A stretch of 64,000 nt of DNA from Raineyella fluvialis (GTDB taxonomy: Bacteria; Actinomycetota; Actinomycetes; Propionibacteriales; Propionibacteriaceae), in contig NZ_CP045725.1 in NCBI RefSeq assembly GCF_009646095.1, positions 1,426,001 to 1,490,000 on the forward strand, written 5' to 3'. Every line of letters begins with the position of its first letter. The stretch's first letter is position 1. This document shows, piece by piece, positions 57,450 to 64,000 of this stretch. Position numbers and translations under genes: made by a program. The notes under the pieces are model-generated. The model searched no databases, had not been told where the DNA came from, and saw only the letters and a program-made list of their open reading frames with translations.

Positions 57450-58463
57450 TCAGTGGTTCGAGAAGGCGGCGTCGAACGCGGCGGCCGGCGGGGTGAACAG
57501 GTTGTCGCGGACGAACTGCAGCGCCTGCGGGGCGCCGACGAGCCGGTCCATGCTCGCGTCCTCCCACTCGACCGAGATCGGGCCGGAGTAGCCGATGCCA
57601 CCGAGAGTGCGGAAGATCGCCTCCCAGTCGACGTCACCCCGTCCGGCGGAGACGAAGTCCCAGCCGCGGCGCGGGTCGCCCCAGGCCAGGTGCGAGCCGA
57701 GCGGGGCGTTGCGGCCGTTGAAGCGGCGCTTCGAGTCCTTGCAGTGCACGTGGTGGATCCGGTCGGCGAAGTCGACCAGGAAGCCGGGGGCGTCCAACTG
57801 CTGCCAGTTCATGTGGCTGGGGTCGAAGTTGAGGCCGAAGACCTCGCGGTTGCCGATCGCGTCAAGGGTGAGCTTCGTCGTCCAGTAGTCGTACGCGATC
57901 TCCGAGGGGTGCACCTCGAGGGCGAACCTGACGCCGTTCTCCTCGTAGACGTCCATGATGGGGTTGAACCGGTCGGCGAAGTCGGCGTAGCCGTCGGCGA
58001 TCATCTCCTCGCTGGCCGGCGGGAACATCGCGACGTACTTCCAGATCTTCGAGCCGGTGAAGCCGGTGACGACCTGGGCGCCGAGCCGGCGGGCCGCGAC
58101 GGCGGTGACCATCAGCTCCTCGGCCGCGCGGGCGCGGACACCCTCGGGGTCGCCGTCACCCCAGATCCGGGCCGACACGATGCCGCGGTGGCGCTCGTCG
58201 ATCGGGTCGTCGCAGACGCACTGGCCGGTGAGGTGGTTGCTGACCGCGTAGACCTGCAGGCCGTACTTCTCCAGCGTGGCCTTCTTGGCGGCGAGGTAGT
58301 CGTCGTCCTCGGCGGCGGCCCAGACATCGAGGTGGTCGCCGGAGGCGGCGAGCTCCAGCCCGTCGAAGCCCCACTCCGAGGCGCGCCGGCAGACCTCCTC
58401 GAACGGCATATCGGCCCACTGGCCGGTGAACAAGGTGACCAGGTGGGGCATCTTCTGCTGCAT
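57450..58463 (-). CDS. sugar phosphate isomerase/epimerase-like TIM-barrel enzyme
   Basis: 337 residues. Metal-site candidates are Glu183 (ALEVHPSEIAYD), Asp214 with His217 (LNFDPSHMNW), His240 (HHVHCKD) and Glu299 (VEWEDAS), the AP-endonuclease-2 barrel pattern. Similar barrel genes recur in C-glycoside and inositol clusters and act on keto-sugars. Only 26% or so of its length is recognisably shared with the deglycosylase alpha subunit by eye, mostly around the metal ligands. Probable first gene of the five-gene reverse operon. Confidence 0.78.
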   Translation of the reverse strand: MQQKMPHLVTLFTGQWADMPFEEVCRRASEWGFDGLELAASGDHLDVWAAAEDDDYLAAKKATLEKYGLQVYAVSNHLTGQCVCDDPIDERHRGIVSARIWGDGDPEGVRARAAEELMVTAVAARRLGAQVVTGFTGSKIWKYVAMFPPASEEMIADGYADFADRFNPIMDVYEENGVRFALEVHPSEIAYDYWTTKLTLDAIGNREVFGLNFDPSHMNWQQLDAPGFLVDFADRIHHVHCKDSKRRFNGRNAPLGSHLAWGDPRRGWDFVSAGRGDVDWEAIFRTLGGIGYSGPISVEWEDASMDRLVGAPQALQFVRDNLFTPPAAAFDAAFSNH

Positions 58464-58470
58464 TAGCTCT

Positions 58471-58490
58471 CCTCATTGAGACAAATGAGG
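58471..58490. promoter_or_regulatory. possible operator upstream of the isomerase operon
   Basis: CCTCATT (58471-58477) and AATGAGG (58484-58490) form a perfect 7-bp inverted repeat with a 6-base spacer, 8 bases upstream of the start codon. Position suits a repressor site; the upstream ROK regulator is the obvious candidate to bind. Confidence 0.4.
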
Positions 58491-58590
58491 GCTCAAAAGC
58501 CTCCATTACGGCGCAAAGAGGGGCAACTCCTGCGCTCTTAAGCACAGAATATGCATAAGTGGCGAGGAGTGCAAGCGCAGCCGTCGTCGG

Positions 58591-59853
58591 TCAGGACTGC
58601 GTCTCCCGGGTCAGCAGGGCGGGCGCCTTCCGGGGGGATCCGACCGGGGCCCACTCGGCGAGGATGTCCGGGGAGAGCAGGGCGTCGCGGACCATCGCGA
58701 CCGCTCCGTAGACCTCCTCGACCCGATCGCGCGCGCCGACCTCGAGCTCGAGGTGCTCCACCGAGGCACCCAGTGCCCGCGCGTGCAGGGTGCGGCTGAG
58801 GGTGCTGCGGAACAGCGGGTCCACCGCCAACGCGCTGCCGCCGACGACGACCCGGCGCGGGTTGAACCAGGTGACCACCGCGGCCAGAGCCCGACCCATC
58901 GCCTCGGCGGCCCGCAGGACGATCTCCGTGCAGGCCACGTCGCCCGACCCGGCGCCGGCCACCACGTCATCGACCGTGGCCGTGGGGTGGTTCGTCAGGT
59001 AAGGGCTGCGGCCCTCCGCCAGGGCGTGCTTGGCGTCGGCCTCGATCGCCCACTCGCCGGCGAAGGCGTCCAGGCAGCCGATCCGGCCGCACATGCAGAT
59101 CCGCCGCGGGTCGTCGGAGACGGCGATGTGCGTGATCTCCCCGGCCACCCAGTCGGCACCCCGGTGCAGCTTCCCGCCCGAGATGATCCCGCTGCCGACG
59201 CCCTTGTCCATCCGTACGAAGATCAGGTCGGCCGGGGCGCCGGGGGCTTCCGCTCCGCCCAGGGCCATCAGATTGGAGACCGATTCCACCCACACCGGGA
59301 CCTGCATCCGCTGGGTGAACCAGTGGCGGATGTCGAAATCCTTGGGCCAGCGCACCATCTGCGTCGACGTGACGGGGTCCGTGCTGCGCCCGGTGACGGC
59401 GTTGACCGGGGCCAGCATCCCGAGTCCGACTCCCCAGAGATCGCCCTCCTCCTGGGTGGCCAGCACCGCCTCCATCTCCTCGGCGATGCGGGTGCAGGTG
59501 CGGAGGGGGTCGGCGGTGAGGGGGAACTCGACGACGCGACTCTCCAGCAGGGTGCCGCTGAGGTCGGCGAGGGCGACCCGGAAGCGGTCGACGCCGAGAG
59601 TGCCGATGAGGATGCGGCCCTCCTCGCCGCGGAACTCCCAGACCTCGGCGGCCCGGCCACCCCGGGACCGCAGGTCGCCCGAGGGCCGGATCAGGGCGAG
59701 TTCTTCTGCTGCCTGGATGCGCAGCGTGATCACGTTGCGCCCGAGGCGGGTGGCGTCGGCGAGTTCCGGACGCGTCTGGGCGTGCCCGGTGCGGATGAGG
59801 CGCAGGATCTCGGAGACCTGCGCCCAGGGGTCCTGGGCTGGGACGGGGGCCAC
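58591..59853 (-). CDS. ROK-family transcriptional repressor
   Basis: 420 residues. N-terminal winged HTH (VSEILRLIRTGHAQTRPELADATRLGRNVITLRIQAAEELALI) and a ROK sugar-binding domain with IGTLGVDRFRVALADL, VGSGIISGG and the zinc motif GEITHIAV...CMCGRIGCLDAFA. GTG 59853 chosen because AAGGAAGG lies 7 bases upstream. An ATG 63 bases earlier has no ribosome site. Divergent from the Gfo/Idh gene and upstream of the catabolic operon, so it probably regulates both. Confidence 0.88.
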   Translation of the reverse strand: MAPVPAQDPWAQVSEILRLIRTGHAQTRPELADATRLGRNVITLRIQAAEELALIRPSGDLRSRGGRAAEVWEFRGEEGRILIGTLGVDRFRVALADLSGTLLESRVVEFPLTADPLRTCTRIAEEMEAVLATQEEGDLWGVGLGMLAPVNAVTGRSTDPVTSTQMVRWPKDFDIRHWFTQRMQVPVWVESVSNLMALGGAEAPGAPADLIFVRMDKGVGSGIISGGKLHRGADWVAGEITHIAVSDDPRRICMCGRIGCLDAFAGEWAIEADAKHALAEGRSPYLTNHPTATVDDVVAGAGSGDVACTEIVLRAAEAMGRALAAVVTWFNPRRVVVGGSALAVDPLFRSTLSRTLHARALGASVEHLELEVGARDRVEEVYGAVAMVRDALLSPDILAEWAPVGSPRKAPALLTRETQS

Positions 59854-59943
59854 GATGGTGCCTTCCTTGAGGTCTGCTGAGGCACTCCCATCATATCGAC
59901 GGGTTGACTTGCGCATCTTTCGGGCATATGGTCAGAGCACTTC

Positions 59944-59958
59944 TGATCAACGTGATCA
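59944..59958. promoter_or_regulatory. probable ROK operator
   Basis: TGATCA-ACG-TGATCA: two copies of a 6-bp palindrome form a near-perfect 15-bp dyad between the divergent ROK repressor and Gfo/Idh genes, 26 bases before the latter's start. Confidence 0.55.
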
Positions 59959-59984
59959 TAAGATCCACCGCTGGAGGGACTTCA

Positions 59985-61139
59985 ATGACGAAACTTCGGA
60001 TCGGGATCGTGGGCCTGGGGTTCATCGGAACCCAGAAGCACCTGGTCGGCCTGTCGCAGCACTTCGACAAGTGCGAGATCGTCGGCTTCTGTGACTTCGA
60101 CCTCGACCGCGCCCAGGCCGCCAAGGACTCGTACGGCTCCGCCGACTCGTACGTCACGACCGACTACAAGGAACTGCTGGCCGACCCGAGCATCGACGTC
60201 ATCCACGTCTGCACCTGGAACGTCAGCCACTGCGAGATCACCTGCGCCGCCCTCGAGGCCGGCAAGCACGTGCTCTGTGAGAAGCCGATGGCCATCACCG
60301 GCGCCGACGCCCGCAAGATGCTCGAGACCGCCGAGCGCACCGGCAAGAAGCTGTCCGTCGGCTTCCAGTACCGGCTCCGCAAGGAGTCGCAGTACCTGCG
60401 CAAGGTCGTCGACGAGGGCCGCCTGGGCGAGATCTACGCCGCGACCGCCCACGCCGTCCGCCGCCGCGGCGTCCCGATCTGGGGCGTCTTCACCGACAAG
60501 GAGAAGCAGGGCGGTGGCCCGCTGATCGACCTCGGCGGCCACGCCATCGACCTGGCCCTGTGGTACATGGACAACTACGACATCGACTCGGTCACCGGTG
60601 TCGTCAACTACAAGCTCGGTGACAAGCCCGAGGGCAACATGGCCGGCCCCTGGGACCCCGAGACCTACACCGTGGAGGACTCCGCCTTCGGCTTCGTCCG
60701 CTTCACCAACGGCGCCTCGCTGTTCGTCCGGGCCGCCTGGGCCCTCAACGTGGCCGAGTCCCGTGAGGCGTGTGTCGAGCTGTGCGGCACCGAGGGTGGC
60801 GCCGATGTCGTGCCGCTGGGCAGCGATCAGCTGGTGACCCTCAACAACGTCCAGGGCGGCGAACTTGTCACCACCAAGCCCGAGATCGGCGGCGCGTACT
60901 TCGGATCCGGGGAGAAGACCATGGCGGGCTTCGCCTACATGGGCGGCCTGGAGGCCGAGCAGTGGCTGAACGCCATCCTCAACGACACCGAGCCGCTGGT
61001 GACCGCCAAGCAGGCCTGCGTGGTGACCGAGATCCTCGACGCCATCTACACCTCCGCCACGACCGGCGAGCCGGTCTACTTCAACCGGGAGCCCGAGCTC
61101 GACGCGGCCGAACTGGTCGGCGCCCAGGGCGAGCACTGA
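59985..61139 (+). CDS. Gfo/Idh/MocA-family NAD(P)-dependent dehydrogenase
   Basis: 384 residues. Rossmann motif IGIVGLGFIGTQKH at 6-19, CEKP at 98-101 and catalytic LIDLGGHAIDLA (Asp182, His186). Family members oxidise or reduce sugar carbons; DgpA of the puerarin system is one. Here it could reduce 3-keto-glucose to glucose or act as a second 3-oxidase. ATG 59985 has GGAGGG 6 bases upstream. Strong C-ending codon bias suggests high expression. Confidence 0.9.
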   Translation: MTKLRIGIVGLGFIGTQKHLVGLSQHFDKCEIVGFCDFDLDRAQAAKDSYGSADSYVTTDYKELLADPSIDVIHVCTWNVSHCEITCAALEAGKHVLCEKPMAITGADARKMLETAERTGKKLSVGFQYRLRKESQYLRKVVDEGRLGEIYAATAHAVRRRGVPIWGVFTDKEKQGGGPLIDLGGHAIDLALWYMDNYDIDSVTGVVNYKLGDKPEGNMAGPWDPETYTVEDSAFGFVRFTNGASLFVRAAWALNVAESREACVELCGTEGGADVVPLGSDQLVTLNNVQGGELVTTKPEIGGAYFGSGEKTMAGFAYMGGLEAEQWLNAILNDTEPLVTAKQACVVTEILDAIYTSATTGEPVYFNREPELDAAELVGAQGEH

Positions 61140-61201
61140 CCCTCCTCGGGCGCGGCGCCGACGCCGCGCCCCGGGCACGAGGAGCCGCGCGTCGAGCGGC
61201 A

Positions 61202-61233
61202 CCACCCGCGTCCGCTGGCACGGACGCGGGTGG
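61202..61233 (+). terminator. hairpin after the Gfo/Idh gene
   Basis: A perfect 13-bp stem, 61202-61214 with 61221-61233, and a 6-base loop, 63 bases after the stop. No U-tract. It may reduce read-through into the symporter gene. Confidence 0.6.
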
Positions 61234-61320
61234 CCTCACCACTCACTGAAACTGCGCCGTTGGATGCGGCCGGCAGTAGCCAGACACAATGTGGTGTTAT
61301 CAGAGAAGAGAACTCTCAAA

Positions 61321-62748
61321 ATGGCTGAACAGCAACTGACAGGAGCTCGCGTGACAGCTCCTTTGGCGGCGACCGTGGACAAGAAGCTGTCCTTCGGCAC
61401 CAAGCTCTCCTATGGCCTCGGCGACTTCGCCAGCCAGCTGATGTGGACCCTGGCCTCGAGCTACCTGGTCCTCTTCTACACCGACAACGTCGGCCTCGCG
61501 GCCGCCAGCGTCGGTGTCCTGATGCTCGTGGCCCGTGTGGCCGATGCTGTCTTCGACCCGATGCTCGGGGCGTTCGCCGAACGGCACCCCACCAAGTACG
61601 GACGCTTCCGCCCCTGGCTCCTCTTCGGCGCCCCCATCCTCGCGGTCAGCGTGATCCTCACCTTCATGACGGTCCCCGGCGGTCATACGGTCAAGTTCGT
61701 CTGGGCTCTCGTCACCTACCTGCTGATGGGCTTCCTCTACTCGGCGGTCAATCTGCCGTACGGTGCGCTGTCCACGGTGATGACCCGGGATGCGCAGGAG
61801 CGGGTCTCGCTCAACTCCTTCCGCATGATCGGCACCAATCTCGGCGCCGTGGCGCTCAGCGCCCTCACCATGCCGCTGATCCTCCGCTTCAGCGGGGTCG
61901 GTGACGGCAAGACCACGACGGTGGGCGGCTTCACCATCACCGCGGCGATCATGGCCGTCATCGCCGTACCGATGTTCTGGACCGTCTTCGCCAAGTGCAA
62001 GGAGGTCATCCAGCCCGACATCCAGCAGACGAAGGTTCCGCTGAAGACGACGCTCAAGGTCGTCCTGGGCAACAAGCCGCTGATGCTGGTCGCGGCCGCC
62101 CTGTTCTTCATCCTCACCGGCCTCTTCGGCCGGCTCGCCGTGGCGGTCTACTACTACATCTACCTGATGCACCGCTTCGATCTGATCGCCCTGCTGATGA
62201 TGCTGCCCTCCATCGCGGGCGCCATCGGTATCGCGGTGTTCGCCCCTCTCGCCAAGCTGCTCGGCAAGAAGCGGACCGTGACGATCTCGATGATCGTCAC
62301 CGCGGTGCCGACCATCATCCTGTTCTTCGTCAACCCGTCGAACGTGACGATGGTCATCGTGCTCACCGCCCTCTACGGCCTGGGCAACTTCGCCGCCCCG
62401 ATCATCATGTCGATGGTGCCCGACTCGATCGACCACGCCGAGGACCTGACCGGTGTGCGCAGCGACGGGACGGCGTACGCCGCGGTCAGCCTGGCCACCA
62501 AGATCGCGGCCGCGGTCGGTGCGGCGCTCGGGGCCATCCTGCTCGGCGCCTTCGGCTACGTCGCGAACGCCCATGAGCAGACCGCGCAGGCGGCGATGGG
62601 CATCAACTTCACCGTGAACATCGTGCCGGCGGTCCTCAGCCTGCTGGCGATCGTTCCGGTGCTGCTCTACCCGATCACCGAGAAGAGCTACGCGGGGATC
62701 CGCGAGCGTCTCGAGGCCCGACGATCTGCGGCCCAGGCCGAGGTCTGA
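61321..62748 (+). CDS. GPH-family glycoside/cation symporter
   Basis: 475 residues, twelve membrane helices. Diagnostic segments are KLSYGLGDFASQLMWTLASSYLVLFYTDNVG, DAVFDPMLGAFAERHPTKYGRFRPWLLFGAP (conserved D-x-x-x-D and GRFRPW) and DSIDHAEDLTGVRSDG. Imports the glycoside with H+ or Na+. ATG 61321 chosen; an in-frame start 57 bases upstream would add an unrelated tail. Confidence 0.92.
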   Translation: MAEQQLTGARVTAPLAATVDKKLSFGTKLSYGLGDFASQLMWTLASSYLVLFYTDNVGLAAASVGVLMLVARVADAVFDPMLGAFAERHPTKYGRFRPWLLFGAPILAVSVILTFMTVPGGHTVKFVWALVTYLLMGFLYSAVNLPYGALSTVMTRDAQERVSLNSFRMIGTNLGAVALSALTMPLILRFSGVGDGKTTTVGGFTITAAIMAVIAVPMFWTVFAKCKEVIQPDIQQTKVPLKTTLKVVLGNKPLMLVAAALFFILTGLFGRLAVAVYYYIYLMHRFDLIALLMMLPSIAGAIGIAVFAPLAKLLGKKRTVTISMIVTAVPTIILFFVNPSNVTMVIVLTALYGLGNFAAPIIMSMVPDSIDHAEDLTGVRSDGTAYAAVSLATKIAAAVGAALGAILLGAFGYVANAHEQTAQAAMGINFTVNIVPAVLSLLAIVPVLLYPITEKSYAGIRERLEARRSAAQAEV

Positions 62749-62767
62749 GACCGGGTCGGCGTCCGAC

Positions 62768-62799
62768 GGTGGTGGGCCGGGAGCCCTCGGCCCACCACC
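62768..62799 (+). terminator. hairpin after the symporter gene
   Basis: GGTGGTGGGCCG (62768-62779) and CGGCCCACCACC (62788-62799) form a perfect 12-bp stem with an 8-base loop, 19 bases after the stop. Confidence 0.7.
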
Positions 62800-62905
62800 T
62801 CCGAGCAGGAACGACAGAAGTCCGGCCCGTGGCCGGATCAAGCGGGCAGAACTGACCCGCAGCGATGAAGAATAGGAACGGAACATGCACAAGGGGGAGG
62901 GGCAG

Positions 62906-64000
62906 ATGCATCAGCCGGGAAGCGCGGGTGAGATCCTCGAGATCCTCCGCGACGGCACGCCGCGGACCAAGCGCGACCTGGCCCTGCTCACCGGCCAGGC
63001 CCGGACCACCGTCGCCCAGCGGTTGGCCGTGCTCACCGACGCCGGCCTCGTCCGCGAGACCGACGAGGCGACGGCGACCGGTGGCCGCCCCTCGGCCGCG
63101 TACGCCTTCAACGCCGACGACAAGATCGTCCTGGCCGTCGACCTGGGGGCCAACCACGCCACCTGCGCGGTGAGCGACCTCTTCGGCGAGGTGCTCGCCC
63201 ACACGACCGACGCGGTGCCGATCGCGGAGGGCCCGCAGACGGTGATGGGCCTGGTCCTCGACCGGCTCGACGCCCTCCGGTCCCAGGTGGTCGAGCTCTC
63301 CGTCGGGCCGGCGGTGCGCGAGGTGATGGCGGTCGGCATCGGCCTGCCCGGCCCGGTCGCCCAGGATTCCGGGCGCCCGACCAGCCCGCCGATCATGCCC
63401 GGCTGGGACGGTTACGACGTCCGCCGGGTGCTCGAGGAGCGGTACGGCTGCCCGGTGTTCGTCGACAACGACGCGAACGTGCTGGCCCTCGGCGAACGCG
63501 CCGTCGCCTGGCCGGGCGTCCAGGACCTGATGTACGTGAAGGTGGCGACGGGCATCGGCGCCGGCATCATCAGCGGCGGCCGGCTCCTGCACGGCGCCGA
63601 GGGTGCGGCCGGCGACCTCGGCCACGTCTACTCCGCGGCGGCGGGCGAGCGGCCGTGCCGATGCGGCAACCGGGGCTGCCTGGAGTCGCTCGCCGGGGGG
63701 ATGAGCATCGCCGCGACGTTGACCGAGCAGGGCATCCCGGCCGGCTCACCGCGCGATGTCGTCGACCTGGTCCGTGCCGGCAACCTGGAGAGCATCCACG
63801 CCCTCCGCGAGGCGGGCCGGGCGATCGGCGACGTGCTCGCCGCCTGCACGGCGCTGTTCAACCCCCGGGTGATCGTCATCGGCGGCGAGATCGTCGAGGT
63901 CGGTGAGCCGCTGCTCGCCGGGGTCCGCGAGTCCATCTACTCCCGCGCCCTCCCGCTGGCCAGCCGCAACCTGCGGGTGACGGTGGCCCAGTCCGGTGCG
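62906..64000 (+). CDS. ROK-family transcriptional regulator (runs off the window)
   Basis: At least 365 residues, no stop in the window. N-terminal winged HTH (GEILEILRDGTPRTKRDLALLTGQARTTVAQRLAVLTDAGLVRE), then a ROK domain with VDLGANHATCAVSDL, VDNDANVLALGE, TGIGAGIISGG and the zinc motif CRCGNRGCLESLAGG. ATG 62906 has GGAGG 5 bases upstream; ATG 62885, seven codons earlier, is an alternative. Probably a second sugar-responsive regulator for the catabolic genes. Confidence 0.88.
   Translation, partial: MHQPGSAGEILEILRDGTPRTKRDLALLTGQARTTVAQRLAVLTDAGLVRETDEATATGGRPSAAYAFNADDKIVLAVDLGANHATCAVSDLFGEVLAHTTDAVPIAEGPQTVMGLVLDRLDALRSQVVELSVGPAVREVMAVGIGLPGPVAQDSGRPTSPPIMPGWDGYDVRRVLEERYGCPVFVDNDANVLALGERAVAWPGVQDLMYVKVATGIGAGIISGGRLLHGAEGAAGDLGHVYSAAAGERPCRCGNRGCLESLAGGMSIAATLTEQGIPAGSPRDVVDLVRAGNLESIHALREAGRAIGDVLAACTALFNPRVIVIGGEIVEVGEPLLAGVRESIYSRALPLASRNLRVTVAQSGA

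Noticed and set aside
61300-62892. 530-residue frame antisense to the symporter
   Set aside because: Asp/His/Arg-rich, no domain; the forward frame has twelve membrane helices and family motifs.

Overview
High-GC actinobacterial DNA, probably from the Propionibacteriaceae or a close relative. The basis is GC-rich codon use, frequent GTG starts, a fused RmlC-RmlD, a CE1758/CE1759-type flavin pair, a DtxR/IdeR-type iron box and actinobacterial IS21/IS3 elements. The species cannot be fixed from sequence alone. Most genes sit in tight operons with ATGA or GTGA overlaps.

Layout. (1) 0.1-9.5 kb: a cluster of unknown function. It holds an EccC-like FtsK/SpoIIIE ATPase, a Ycf46-like AAA+ ATPase and two membrane-anchored coiled-coil proteins. 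A convergent operon encodes a WXG100-sized helical protein, a second small helical protein and a putative effector with a ParB-like tail. This is the best candidate for an undescribed system and looks like a minimal type VII-like secretion machine. (2) 9.6-12.6 kb: feoA-feoB-nifU-like iron operon behind a perfect 18-bp DtxR-type palindrome. (3) 12.8-16.5 kb: sulfate ABC transporter (sbp-cysTWA). (4) 16.6-24.9 kb: flavin oxidoreductase pair, small proteins, ankyrin protein, a DUF6884/GIY-YIG protein and hrpB helicase. (5) 25.0-51.8 kb: a capsule/exopolysaccharide locus. Conserved GC-rich genes (tyrosine autokinase, initiating phosphoglycosyltransferase, rml genes, ugd) flank a lower-GC core of glycosyltransferases, flippase, pyruvyltransferase and polymerase. 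An IS21/IS3/IS21 wreck and an LuxR-type two-component system are embedded. (6) 51.8-53.2 kb: acetyltransferase and serine protease. (7) 53.3-64.0 kb: a sugar or C-glycoside catabolic cluster. It has a GMC sugar oxidase, a two-subunit C-deglycosylase, a TIM-barrel isomerase, a ROK glucokinase, a Gfo/Idh dehydrogenase, a GPH symporter and two ROK regulators. The genes fit oxidation of the sugar at C3, C-C bond cleavage, re-reduction to glucose and phosphorylation.

A window-wide caution: seven otherwise intact host genes, plus one transposase, are each broken by one missing base. Six of the seven host breaks lie in or beside a G or C run. Adding one base restores a full-length family member every time. 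Systematic homopolymer under-calling is the simplest explanation, so these are annotated as single genes with an apparent frameshift.
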